Shown: positions 8,322 to 17,165 of the stretch, piece by piece
How positions within the stretch are numbered: the first letter of the stretch is position 1
Layout: each line of letters starts with the position of its first letter
Assembly (NCBI GenBank): GCA_001769535.1
Contig: MEOH01000028.1
Coordinates: 1-64,000 of the forward strand
Origin: Bacteroidetes bacterium GWF2_38_335
GTDB taxonomy: Bacteria > Bacteroidota > Bacteroidia > Bacteroidales > GWF2-38-335
Direction of reading: 5' to 3'
DNA: 64,000 nt
The notes under the pieces: generated by a model
Seen by the model: the letters and a program-made list of their open reading frames with translations, nothing else
Database searches by the model: none
Told to the model about the DNA's origin: nothing
Translations under genes and position numbers: made by a program

Positions 8322-9754
8322 TTTTCGGAAATTTTATTCAGAAACCCTGAGAGAAGTCTCACTCCCACTCCGGTTGCGCCCTTTCCAAGATATGAACCGT
8401 TTGTTTTTTTGAATGCCTGGCCGGCAATATCAATATGAATCCAGGGATAATCGGTAAAATGTTCCAGAAATTTTCCGGCAGTGATCATTCCTGCTGTTTT
8501 TCCGCCCGTATTTTTTATATCGGCAATGGATGATTTGATCATCTCCCCGTACTCATTCCACAAGGGAAATTCAATAAGCCTTTCACGGAATAAATCGCCG
8601 GCCACAGTGAGCTTTTCTTTGATTGTTTTGTTCGCGGTTCCCATAAACGGAATTCCGTGCGGTCCCACCGCCTGGTTCGCCGAGCCGGTAAGCGTGGCAA
8701 TATCAATTACCAGCATGGGTTTGAATCGTTTTGCGTAACTGAGCGCATCGGCCAGGATCATGCGGCCTTCGGCATCGGTATTTAGCACTTCAACGGTTGT
8801 TCCGTCGTGCATGGTGACCACATCGCCGGGAACGACGGCATTTTCGCCCGGGCGGTTATCGGTGGCCGGAATCAGGGCAACCACCCACAGGGGCATTTTC
8901 GATCTTGCCAGAGCAAAAATTGTTCCGGTTACCGCAGCAGCTCCGGCCATATCTGATTTCATGTAATCCATGGAGTCAGTGGGTTTCAGACTTAATCCGC
9001 CGGTATCAAAAACAACACCCTTTCCCACCAGGACAACAGGGTTTTTGTTCACTGCGTTTTTTGCTTTCCATTCAATGGTTGTAAAAGTAGGGGGATCAAT
9101 ACTTCCCCGGTTAATGGCAAGCAGTCCGCCCATCTTTAATGACTCAATCTTTTTATGATCGAAAATTTCAACAGAAAAACCGGAGCGCGGAGCAAGTTTG
9201 TCAATTTCCTGAGATAGTTTTTGCGCAGTGAGGTATGACAAGGGTTCGTTTGTGAGGTCGCGGGCAATGGCTATTCCTTCCATGATATTCCCAAAAAACT
9301 CAAAATCTTTTTTCGATATTTTTTTATCCAGCAGACCCGCTTCGGTCAGGGAATTTTTCTTTTTTTCAGATTTAGAGAAATATTTCAGAAACTGATAATT
9401 TGATAAAACCATTCCTTCGGCAAAAGCCAGGGTAATATCTTTTTCCCGGGTTTCATTTTTAATGACAACCGATTTCAAAGCTTTTTTATTTGCGTGGCCA
9501 ACAATTTTCCCGGCCGCATCGCGTGCTTTTTCAAGTGTTGCTCCCGGATCCTCTTTCTTCAGCTCCCCTGCAGGCACCACATACACGTATCTTTTATACT
9601 GATTGATAATGACAACATCATCCTTTTTTATTCTTTCTTTGATATAATCGGATTCTCTTTTTGAAAAAATAATTTTATCGGGAATGAATTTTTTTCCTGC
9701 AAGAATGATCAGATTGTCTTTTTCTTTAATGGTATTTACAAGGGTCAGTTTCAT
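8318..9754 (-). CDS. pepA: Leucyl aminopeptidase (M17 family)
   Basis: 478 residues with the M17 two-domain layout. The catalytic domain shows VGKGVVFDTGGLSLKP (metal and catalytic Lys region, about residue 242), SDMAGAAAV, and NTDAEGRMILADALSYA (about residue 325), all diagnostic. It removes N-terminal residues from peptides in the cytoplasm as a hexameric dinuclear metal enzyme. It is first in the operon with the LuxC-like and pRiA4b-like genes. It is divergent from mqnC, and the 107-base gap holds mqnC's -7 box. The N-terminal domain is diverged, as usual for the family. Confidence 0.95.
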   Translation of the reverse strand: MKLTLVNTIKEKDNLIILAGKKFIPDKIIFSKRESDYIKERIKKDDVVIINQYKRYVYVVPAGELKKEDPGATLEKARDAAGKIVGHANKKALKSVVIKNETREKDITLAFAEGMVLSNYQFLKYFSKSEKKKNSLTEAGLLDKKISKKDFEFFGNIMEGIAIARDLTNEPLSYLTAQKLSQEIDKLAPRSGFSVEIFDHKKIESLKMGGLLAINRGSIDPPTFTTIEWKAKNAVNKNPVVLVGKGVVFDTGGLSLKPTDSMDYMKSDMAGAAAVTGTIFALARSKMPLWVVALIPATDNRPGENAVVPGDVVTMHDGTTVEVLNTDAEGRMILADALSYAKRFKPMLVIDIATLTGSANQAVGPHGIPFMGTANKTIKEKLTVAGDLFRERLIEFPLWNEYGEMIKSSIADIKNTGGKTAGMITAGKFLEHFTDYPWIHIDIAGQAFKKTNGSYLGKGATGVGVRLLSGFLNKISEK

Positions 9755-9827
9755 TTTTTCAGTTTTAAATTGAAATAAATATCTGCAAATAAAACAAGGT
9801 TTTTTAAATAATCCAGTGTAAAGTTAA

Positions 9828-9835
9828 TAATTTTG
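9828..9835 (+). promoter_or_regulatory. -7 box for mqnC
   Basis: TAATTTTG, an exact TAnnTTTG match, 26 bases before the TTG start of mqnC. No clear -33 TTTG is present. Confidence 0.4.
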
Positions 9836-9861
9836 TGGCGGATATTATTTGAAAAACGCAG

Positions 9862-10959
9862 TTGGATAAAATCGGGAAAATATTAGAAAAAGTTTTACAT
9901 CAGGAATTTCCTGACAAAGAAGAAGGACTAATTCTTTTCAGGCAGGCCTCTTTATCAGAGCTTATTCATTGTGCGTGGGAACTCAGAAAAAAGATAAAAA
10001 ACGACGACAAAAAGGTCAGCTGGATCATCGACCGCAATGTCAACATCACCAATGTGTGCTGCTCACAGTGTAAGTTTTGCAATTTTTACCGCAAGCCCGG
10101 AGATGAAAACGCCTACATTACAACCATCGAACAATACAAAGAGAAGATCAGCGAATTAAAAAAACTCGGTGGTAATCAGCTTTTATTGCAGGGCGGATTG
10201 CATCCACGGCTCGGACTTTCTTTCTATGCCGATCTTTTCAGTGAGTTGAAAAAAATTGAACCCGGATTGAAACTTCATGCGCTGGGTCCACCTGAAATTC
10301 ATCATCTGTCGCGATTGGAAAAAATACCGGTGAGCAAAATTCTTGAAAGACTGGCAGATGCAGGTTTGGACAGTTTGCCGGGTGCCGGAGCCGAAATTCT
10401 CAGCGACCGTGTCAGGAAAATTATTTCCCCTGTCAAATGTACCACCCAACAATGGCTTGATGTGATGCGTGAAGCCCACAAAATAAATCTGGTTACCTCG
10501 GCCACAATGATGTTTGGCCATGTTGAAACAGATGAAGAAATTTTGGATCACCTTTTGGCGTTGAGACAGGTGCAAAGTGAAAAACCCGCTTCGTCCAAAG
10601 GATTTATTTCGTTCACTCCCTGGCCCTATCAGGAAAAGGGAACCGATCTGCAAAAGCAGGGAATGCTGGCAAAAAACACAGATGCTGCTTATTATGTCAG
10701 ACTGATCGCATTGAGCAGAATCATGCTTCAGAATGTAGAAAATATTCAGGCCTCATGGCTCACCGTTGGAAAAGACACGGCACAGGTATGTCTTCACGCC
10801 GGAGCCAATGATTTCGGGTCAATTATGATTGAGGAAAATGTTGTTTCTTCGGCCGGAGCTTCATATAAATTTGATGCAGAAGGAATTCAGAAAGCAATTA
10901 TTGAGGCAGGGTTTGAGCCGGTATTGAGGGATCAGGGGTATAATTTTTTAAGCCGCTAA
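9862..10959 (+). CDS. mqnC: Cyclic dehypoxanthinyl futalosine synthase MqnC
   Basis: 365 residues, radical SAM. CCSQCKFC at about residue 68 gives the CxxxCxxC cluster. SLPGAGAEILSDRVR (near residue 175) and MFGHVET (near 216) follow the MqnC pattern rather than the related aminofutalosine synthase MqnE. The enzyme performs the spiro-cyclisation step of the futalosine menaquinone route. The start is a TTG; no better ATG lies upstream in frame. Other mqn genes are not in the window. The final codons run into a dispersed repeat whose AGCCGCTAAC supplies the stop. Confidence 0.9.
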   Translation: MDKIGKILEKVLHQEFPDKEEGLILFRQASLSELIHCAWELRKKIKNDDKKVSWIIDRNVNITNVCCSQCKFCNFYRKPGDENAYITTIEQYKEKISELKKLGGNQLLLQGGLHPRLGLSFYADLFSELKKIEPGLKLHALGPPEIHHLSRLEKIPVSKILERLADAGLDSLPGAGAEILSDRVRKIISPVKCTTQQWLDVMREAHKINLVTSATMMFGHVETDEEILDHLLALRQVQSEKPASSKGFISFTPWPYQEKGTDLQKQGMLAKNTDAAYYVRLIALSRIMLQNVENIQASWLTVGKDTAQVCLHAGANDFGSIMIEENVVSSAGASYKFDAEGIQKAIIEAGFEPVLRDQGYNFLSR

Positions 10960-11008
10960 CTTAGCGAAGCGATCTCTCGCAGCGAAGCAAGAAATGCGCG
11001 AATGATTG
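10949..11008. repeat. Dispersed repeat overlapping the mqnC stop
   Basis: Contains AGCGAAGC repeated in direct orientation and, read on the minus strand, AATCATTCGCGCATT, which also occurs at 3723-3737. The mqnC stop codon lies within it, so the element appears to have inserted at or replaced the gene end. Confidence 0.5.
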
Positions 11009-11039
11009 TAAAAAAAGAAAAAATAATAAGAAAAGTTCA

Positions 11040-12038
11040 TTACCAAATAATCACCGCCCCCCCCCACGAATAGCCCACGCCAAAACCGCACAAAAGCAAT
11101 TTATCCCCTGATTTTATTTTGTTTTCATCATGTAGGTTTTTCAATGCAATCGGAATGGTTGAGGAAACAGTATTTCCGGTATCAAGAAGGTTGTTGTAGA
11201 ATTTATCCTCGGGAAGATCCATTTTTTTCATGAGATAGCCCAGCATGTATTTGTTGGCCTGGTGAAGAATAAAATGATCAATCAGGCTTTTTTCTGTTTT
11301 GTTTTTCCGTAGTACATTTTCTATCACAACCGGAACCGAGTCAATGGTAAAGTTGAAAATTTCGGGTCCGTTCATATACAGGTTATTGTCTGTGCGGATG
11401 TTTCCCGAATCATCGGTAATAATTGGTGCGTTTGGCGTGCAGGGATTTCTGAAGCAGCCGTTGGGAACAATGAGGTTGTTCATGCCTGAGCCGTCGGTAC
11501 CAAGATCAAATTCAAGGATGTGTTCTTTATCTGAATATTCAATTATTGTTGCAGAAGCAGCGTCGCCAAAAATACTGCGGTTGCTGATATCGCCCGGATG
11601 CATGTGCCTGCTGTATGTCTCGCTCATAATGAGCAGCACCGAACGGGCAATTCCGGCTGCAATTAATCCCTTCACAATGGCCAGTCCGTACACATATCCC
11701 GAACAGCCCAGATTGAAATCAAACGCACCGCATGTTTTTTTCAGGCCAAGTTTATCCTGCAGAATACAAGCTGAGGTTGGTAAAAAATAATCCGGACTTT
11801 GGGTACAGAGCATGACAAAATCAATTTTTGACCGGTCATAGTCTTTCAGGATTTTTTCTCCGGCTTTCAGCGCAAGATCGAGGGCGGTTTCATTTTCTGC
11901 GACAATATGTCTTTTCCGGATGCCCAGTTTTTTTTCTATTTTGCCGGCACTCCATTCGGGATGCATACGCCCGATGTCTTCGTTGGTAAGGACATTTTCG
12001 GGTAGATAATATTCAATGCTGTGAATTTTGCAGCCCAT
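11040..12038 (-). CDS. 3-oxoacyl-ACP synthase III family protein (KAS III)
   Basis: 332 residues. The triad is visible: Cys in DFNLGCSGYVYGL (about 113), His in FILHQANKYML (about 257) and Asn in DTGNTVSSTIP (about 287). KAS III enzymes condense an acyl-CoA with malonyl-ACP. It is not beside the acpP-fabF cluster at 35-36.5 kb, so it may be the cell's FabH or a specialised paralogue. The penultimate codons are a run of nine G (GYSWGGAVIIW), a potential slippage tract that would change only the last residues. It lies 71 bases downstream of the muramidase-like gene. Confidence 0.9.
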   Translation of the reverse strand: MGCKIHSIEYYLPENVLTNEDIGRMHPEWSAGKIEKKLGIRKRHIVAENETALDLALKAGEKILKDYDRSKIDFVMLCTQSPDYFLPTSACILQDKLGLKKTCGAFDFNLGCSGYVYGLAIVKGLIAAGIARSVLLIMSETYSRHMHPGDISNRSIFGDAASATIIEYSDKEHILEFDLGTDGSGMNNLIVPNGCFRNPCTPNAPIITDDSGNIRTDNNLYMNGPEIFNFTIDSVPVVIENVLRKNKTEKSLIDHFILHQANKYMLGYLMKKMDLPEDKFYNNLLDTGNTVSSTIPIALKNLHDENKIKSGDKLLLCGFGVGYSWGGAVIIW

Positions 12039-12109
12039 ATTGATTTAAATTTCGGAATAAAGGTACGTATTTTGAAAAATATAACAAATGTCAATTTATA
12101 CTGCCAGGG

Positions 12110-12799
12110 TTATTTGAGCTGTTCAAACTGTTTCATAAGCGAAAGGCCTCTGTCCACATAATCGGGATCGAAGGTGCGTGACTTTCCGTTCGAAGGAAAC
12201 GGATCTCCGGTGTTATGCATGTGAAAAGCATCTCTATACCGGCCTTTTCTGAGGTATGACCCGTAAGTAAGGTCAATCCATTTAATACCCCAGTAAAGAG
12301 AATTATCGCCCCGGATGTCAACCACATAAATTCCAAGAATGACACATTTATAGCCCATAAGTTGAAAAGGACCCCAGGATGTGGCCAGGTTTTTTAATCC
12401 GTCGTCATTAACATTTTTTACAGTAGTCATTTTCAGATTTTCCATCTTGGAAATTTTCCCGTCGCGAAGTTTTTTAAGTCTTTTAAAAACATGCCTTTCA
12501 AATCTTGTGCCGGGCGGTTTCATACCCGAACATTCAAGAGCCACAAGGGCTTTTAGGTATGCGGCGGGCAGACCAAATTCGCCGGCCAGCCGGTCAATTT
12601 CCTTTCCATAATTGTGTTCGGTCCGGTTAATGAGGGATTCGTGGTTGTAGTTTTTTTCTGTTTCGGGGACTGTTTTTTTTATCCCAAAAAGAAAGTCCCT
12701 GTTGTCATAAACAACAAATACAAGGACAATGGTAAGAAGTATAAAAAGGACCTTGCGATCGGTATGACTAAAATATTTGGTTTTCTTCTTTTTTGCCAT
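12110..12799 (-). CDS. Membrane-anchored N-acetylmuramidase-like protein
   Basis: 229 residues from the ATG at 12799 (MAKKKKTKYF); the track's longer start at 12868 adds an unlike N-terminus. A single transmembrane segment (VLFILLTIVLVFVVY) follows a basic cytoplasmic tail. The outer domain has ALVALECSG with a candidate catalytic Glu, then RFERHVFKRL and ATSWGPFQLMGYK, resembling the N-acetylmuramidase (PF11860) and lytic transglycosylase fold. It probably cuts or remodels peptidoglycan from the inner membrane's outer face. Family assignment is by motif resemblance only. Confidence 0.7.
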   Translation of the reverse strand: MAKKKKTKYFSHTDRKVLFILLTIVLVFVVYDNRDFLFGIKKTVPETEKNYNHESLINRTEHNYGKEIDRLAGEFGLPAAYLKALVALECSGMKPPGTRFERHVFKRLKKLRDGKISKMENLKMTTVKNVNDDGLKNLATSWGPFQLMGYKCVILGIYVVDIRGDNSLYWGIKWIDLTYGSYLRKGRYRDAFHMHNTGDPFPSNGKSRTFDPDYVDRGLSLMKQFEQLK

Positions 12800-12854
12800 G
12801 AGGCCGTTTTTGTAAATGCGGGATAAAAATAAATAATTTTTTGGTTTTAATGTT

Positions 12855-12870
12855 CCGGTGCTCTGCACCT
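12855..12870. repeat. Solo copy of the MITE terminal palindrome
   Basis: CCGGTGCTCTGCACCT repeats the end sequence of the element at 12905, standing 35 bases outside it. It may be the footprint of a second or earlier insertion. Confidence 0.55.
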
Positions 12871-12904
12871 TTGTATGTTGTGTACGCTATTAGCTATATA
12901 TCTG

Positions 12905-13154
12905 GCGGTGCTCTGCACCTAAATTGCTATAAACAGTAAAATCTCAGATACAAAAAAAAGAGGCAGCGCTCATAGCCGTCAGGTTTATTTTGCAACAAAA
13001 TGATTATCAAGCTATAACAAGGAGATCCTTCACTGTGTTCGGGATGACAGTTCGTATTATGTGTTGGGTGTGGAGGTTGAGGAAGGCCAGCCTTCCTCAA
13101 CCTCCACACCCCTCTTATTCCAAAATGAACCTGACAGCTAGGTGCAGCGCACCG
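12905..13154. mobile_element. MITE-like non-autonomous element with terminal inverted repeats
   Basis: The 250-base element begins CGGTGCTCTGCACCT and ends AGGTGCAGCGCACCG, 15-base inverted ends with one mismatch. Inside, positions 13066-13111 form a perfect 22-bp hairpin with a two-base loop (GGGTGTGGAGGTTGAGGAAG... arm). The interior also has AGGAGATCCTTCACTGTG..., a common repeat whose spurious translation gives HPEHSEGS. No transposase is encoded. Together with the solo copy it fills most of the 452 bases between the muramidase gene and rnr. Confidence 0.7.
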
Positions 13155-13223
13155 AAACATAAATAATAACCAATTCCTTTCAAACAAAATTTTTCATATC
13201 CCAAAAAATAAATATATTGTAAG

Positions 13224-13231
13224 TACTTTTG
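13224..13231 (+). promoter_or_regulatory. -7 box for rnr
   Basis: TACTTTTG matches TAnnTTTG, 20 bases before the rnr ATG. No clear -33 element, perhaps because the MITE lies just upstream. Confidence 0.45.
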
Positions 13232-13251
13232 TATAATTATAAAATACAATT

Positions 13252-15390
13252 ATGGGCGCAAAGAAAAACAAAAACAAATACAGGGAAACAACCGGACAAG
13301 ACATGATGGATATGATTTATGGCGTGTTTTCATCTAGTCCGGGAAAATCATTTAACTACAAACAAATTTCTTCAAAACTGAATATAACCGATCCGGCCCT
13401 CAGGCAGATGATCACCAAAATACTCAATGTGCTGGTCGGTCAAGGCCGCTTGGTTGAAATTTATACCGGTAAATACAAGCTTAAAGATATGGTGGGATTC
13501 ATCACCGGAGTTGTTGAACTCACTTCAAAAGGATACGGGTTTGTGAAAACGGATGATATGGATGAGGATGTGTTTATTTCACAGGCAAACCTAAAACATG
13601 CGCTCAACGGCGATAAGGTGAAGGTGTACCTGTATGCCCGAAAAAAGGCATTTCATATTGAGGGCGAAGTGACTGAAATACTCGAAAGAGCCGAGCAGAT
13701 TTTTGTCGGAACCATCGAAGTATCAAAGACTTTTGCTTTTCTGGTTATGGAATCGAAAAAAATGCCTTACGATATTTTTATTCCGCTCGATAAACTCAAA
13801 GGCGCCAAAAACGGACAAAAAGCCATTGTCAAAATTACCGACTGGCCCCAAAAAGCCCGCAATCCCTTTGGTGAGGTTACCGAAGTTCTTGGCTATGCCG
13901 GAAACAACGAAACTGAAATGCACGCAATTCTGGCTGAATTTAATCTTCCCAATAAATTTCCCCAGGAAGTGTTGGATGCTGCTGAAAAAATAAAATCAAA
14001 AATCACCCAAACCGATGAGATGAAACGCCGTGATTTCAGAAAAATTACCACTTTCACCATCGATCCCGTTGATGCAAAAGATTTTGACGATGCCCTTTCT
14101 CTCCAAAAACTCGAAAACGGTCATTGGGAAGTGGGTGTGCACATTGCCGATGTTACCCATTATGTTGACGAAGGAACTGAATTGGACGTGGAAGCCCTTG
14201 AACGCGCCACATCCGTTTATCTGGTCGACAGGGTCGTGCCCATGTTGCCCGAAAAACTGTCGAATTTTATCTGTTCATTAAGACCTGATGAGGAAAAACT
14301 TTGTTTCTCTGCTGTTTTTGAAATGGACGAAAATGCCAATATACTTGAAGAATGGTTTGGTAAAACCATCATCAAATCATGCCGCAGATTTTCTTACGAA
14401 GAAGCTCAGGAAATCATTGAAACAGGAAAAGGTGATTTGGCTGATGAGCTGATGGTTCTCGATAAACTGGCAAAAAAACTTCGTGCCGATAGATTTAAAT
14501 CCGGCGCCATTGCCTTCGACCGTGTTGAGGTGAAATTCTATCTGGATGAAGATTCCAAACCAACCGGAATATTTTTCAAGGAATCAAAAGACTCCAATAA
14601 ACTTATTGAGGAATTCATGCTTCTGGCTAACAAAAAAGTGGCCTTATTTATCGGGAAAACAAAAGGAGCCAAAAAGACTTTTGTGTACCGTATCCACGAT
14701 GAACCCAATCAGGAAAAAGTTAGGTCATTCTCCAATTTTATTAAACGTTTTGGGTATAAACTGAACACCAAATCAAAAATTCAGACCGCCCATTCCATGA
14801 ACCAATTGCTGGTAGAGGTGGCCGGAACCAAAGAGAAAAACATCATAGAGACACTGGCCGTAAGAACAATGGCCAAAGCCGAATATTCAACAAAAAATAT
14901 CGGGCATTACGGATTGGCGTTTTCACATTATACCCATTTTACCTCGCCCATACGCCGGTATCCCGACATGCTTGTTCACCGCTTGCTTCATGAATACCTG
15001 AAAGGCGGACAGTCGGCCGATGTAAAACAGTACGAAAAAATGTGTACCCACTCATCGGAGATGGAAAAAAGAGCCGAAGAAGCCGAGCGCGCTTCCATTA
15101 AATATAAACAGGTTGAATTTCTGAAAGACCGGATCGGCGAGCAGTTCGATGGGGTGATTTCAGGAGTTGCCGAATGGGGTGTTTATGTCGAAATAACTGA
15201 AAATAAGTGCGAGGGACTGATTCCCTTGCGCGACATGACCGATGATTTCTATATTTTTGATGAGGATGAATATTGCATCTACGGCAAACACACAGGAAAA
15301 AGGTTTCAGCTTGGCGAAGAAGTAAAAATTGAGATTGTAAAGGCTAACCTTGCAAAAAAACAGCTGAACTTTAAACTGGTTGAAGATTAG
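13252..15390 (+). CDS. rnr: Ribonuclease R
   Basis: 712 residues, typical length. It has an N-terminal winged-helix (about 20-80), cold-shock/S1-like domains (about 85-230), the RNB catalytic domain with the metal-binding TIDPVDAKDFDDALSL (about 270-285) and HFTSPIRRYPDMLVHR (about 565), and a C-terminal S1 domain (about 630-710). The enzyme is a processive 3'-5' exoribonuclease that degrades structured RNA. It overlaps the convergent outer-membrane gene by four bases. Its promoter region abuts a MITE-like element. Confidence 0.96.
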   Translation: MGAKKNKNKYRETTGQDMMDMIYGVFSSSPGKSFNYKQISSKLNITDPALRQMITKILNVLVGQGRLVEIYTGKYKLKDMVGFITGVVELTSKGYGFVKTDDMDEDVFISQANLKHALNGDKVKVYLYARKKAFHIEGEVTEILERAEQIFVGTIEVSKTFAFLVMESKKMPYDIFIPLDKLKGAKNGQKAIVKITDWPQKARNPFGEVTEVLGYAGNNETEMHAILAEFNLPNKFPQEVLDAAEKIKSKITQTDEMKRRDFRKITTFTIDPVDAKDFDDALSLQKLENGHWEVGVHIADVTHYVDEGTELDVEALERATSVYLVDRVVPMLPEKLSNFICSLRPDEEKLCFSAVFEMDENANILEEWFGKTIIKSCRRFSYEEAQEIIETGKGDLADELMVLDKLAKKLRADRFKSGAIAFDRVEVKFYLDEDSKPTGIFFKESKDSNKLIEEFMLLANKKVALFIGKTKGAKKTFVYRIHDEPNQEKVRSFSNFIKRFGYKLNTKSKIQTAHSMNQLLVEVAGTKEKNIIETLAVRTMAKAEYSTKNIGHYGLAFSHYTHFTSPIRRYPDMLVHRLLHEYLKGGQSADVKQYEKMCTHSSEMEKRAEEAERASIKYKQVEFLKDRIGEQFDGVISGVAEWGVYVEITENKCEGLIPLRDMTDDFYIFDEDEYCIYGKHTGKRFQLGEEVKIEIVKANLAKKQLNFKLVED

Positions 15391-16037
15391 TTTCCTGTTG
15401 GTTCTTCGGCAGGAACTTCATCTTCATTGGGAGCATTAAAATATCCAAATTTGAACGTGATCTGCACACTCAGATCACTGAAATTATCATCCGTGAAATC
15501 TATTTCAGAGATGCCGGATACTTTTCGGTAATAAACACCAGCGGTAATTTTCAAAAAAGAAGCAATGCTGTACTCAATGTCTAAACCCGGAGTAATCACA
15601 TAAATATTATCAAGTTTCTGGATATACCCCAATTCGTTGGCAATGGTAACATTCCCCCATCCCAGCATCAGAGTAATGCAAGGATGGACTTTTTTCTTGT
15701 TCATAAAAACATATCCTGCCCACAGACCACCATTGGCAAAACCCAGATAATTTCCTGCATAAACAGATGAATCAATCTCAAGTTTATTGCTATTGCCCAT
15801 TCCATATCCACCGAAAAACAGATTGTCATTAAAGAGAATACCGCCGCCGCCGCCCATCATAAAGGAAAAGTCACCATTTATTTTAGTGAAATTAATCAAT
15901 GGACCCCCGAACCCCGAAATTTTCGCATTTCCCTGAAACAACAGATTATCTTCTTCATATAAAGTGTCGTTTTCTTCCTGGGCATAGGAAAGCTGAAAAA
16001 AAGGAATAATAAGTAAAAATAGAAATAAACGCTTCAT
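15387..16037 (-). CDS. Outer-membrane beta-barrel-like protein, unknown function
   Basis: 216 residues from the ATG at 16037 (MKRLFLFLLIIPFFQLSYAQ), a textbook signal peptide; the track's extension to 16130 would bury it. The mature protein has glycine- and aromatic-rich strands (FSFMMGGGGGILF, GGLWAGYVFM) and ends with FKFGYFNAP plus a soluble acidic tail (EDEVPAEEPTGN). It resembles small barrel proteins of Bacteroidota, without a named family that I can assign. Convergent with rnr. Confidence 0.7.
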   Translation of the reverse strand: MKRLFLFLLIIPFFQLSYAQEENDTLYEEDNLLFQGNAKISGFGGPLINFTKINGDFSFMMGGGGGILFNDNLFFGGYGMGNSNKLEIDSSVYAGNYLGFANGGLWAGYVFMNKKKVHPCITLMLGWGNVTIANELGYIQKLDNIYVITPGLDIEYSIASFLKITAGVYYRKVSGISEIDFTDDNFSDLSVQITFKFGYFNAPNEDEVPAEEPTGN

Positions 16038-16257
16038 TTTATTACGGTAAAAGAATTTATTGTTTATACGAAAGATTAAAAAAAAGTTGCAATAATTTAA
16101 ACTCTTTGACGAAAGGAGCCGAATTAACATTGGTTCTATGGTCGGGGAAATCGAAAAGTTGTGCTTTGAAATTAATATTTTTCTTTAATTTTAACCTTAG
16201 CAAGATTGGACAAGTTGCCATGATTTCTTCATATTATTTTTGCTTAAAATTATTCAG

Positions 16258-17136
16258 ATGGACAACAAAAGTTTAACCGAAAAAGATTATAGGGAACGCG
16301 TAAACAATGTTCTGGTTTTCATCAATAAAAATCTTGGTGAAAAGCTTGATCTCAATATTCTGGCTTCGGTTTCAAATTTTTCACCCTTTCATTTTCACAG
16401 AATAGTGAGGGCATTTATTAATGAGCCATTGGGAACCTACATCATCCGGCTGAGGGTTGAAATGGCAGCAGGATTGATCGAAAACACCGACCTGAGCATC
16501 ACTGATATATGCTTTAAGGTTGGGTATGATTCACTCAGCTCATTTAATAAAGCGTTCAAAAAAAGGTTTGACATTTCTCCTTCTGAATACCGGGAAAACA
16601 AAAACGCAAAACTGAATTATATGAAAGAAAACGACATGGAAGCGCAGATCAACCTGCTGAATTTTAAATTAAAGCCCAAAGTGAAGGATTATAAAAACAA
16701 AAAAGCCGTATATATCCAGTCTTTTGGCGATTATTCCGGTCCGGCTACCGGCGAATCCTGGAATAAAATCTTCGAGTTTGTTAAGAAAAACCGGCTTTTT
16801 CATTGGAAAACAGAGTGCTTCGGAATCAGTCTCGACAACCCCGACATCACCGAAACCGACAAATGCCGATATATGGCTTGTGTCACAGTAAGCAAAGAGG
16901 TTAAGCCCGACGGCGAAGTGGGGGTGACAAATATTGAAGGGGGAAGGTTCGCGGTATTCAGATATCGGGGTCCATACTCCAACCTCAATCTGGTTTATGC
17001 TGCAATTATAAGAAGGTGGTTGCCGCAAAGCGGATATGACCTCAGGGAACAGCCGCTAATGGAAAAATATCTGAACAACCCGGCTAAAACCAAGCCCGAG
17101 AGATTGCTCACCGAAATTTATGTTCCTGTTCAATAA
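16258..17136 (+). CDS. AraC family regulator with GyrI-like effector domain
   Basis: 292 residues from the ATG at 16258 (the track uses a TTG six codons upstream). Residues 10-115 are an AraC helix-turn-helix pair: FSPFHFHRIVRAF and ITDICFKVGYDSLSSFNKAFKKRFDISPSEYR. Residues 150-290 are a GyrI-like/Rob-type small-molecule-binding domain (SFGDYSGPATGESWNKI, RYRGPYSNL, IYVPVQ). It likely activates genes for response to amphipathic compounds or antimicrobials. The next gene, 29 bases downstream, is a free-standing GyrI-like protein, a probable target or partner. Confidence 0.9.
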   Translation: MDNKSLTEKDYRERVNNVLVFINKNLGEKLDLNILASVSNFSPFHFHRIVRAFINEPLGTYIIRLRVEMAAGLIENTDLSITDICFKVGYDSLSSFNKAFKKRFDISPSEYRENKNAKLNYMKENDMEAQINLLNFKLKPKVKDYKNKKAVYIQSFGDYSGPATGESWNKIFEFVKKNRLFHWKTECFGISLDNPDITETDKCRYMACVTVSKEVKPDGEVGVTNIEGGRFAVFRYRGPYSNLNLVYAAIIRRWLPQSGYDLREQPLMEKYLNNPAKTKPERLLTEIYVPVQ

Positions 17137-17165
17137 AGTATTCAAAACCTTAAATAAATAGTCAA

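Noticed and set aside
12927-13187. 86-residue minus-strand ORF
   Set aside because: It is the translation of the MITE-like element (contains CHPEHSEGS, a known spurious repeat product).
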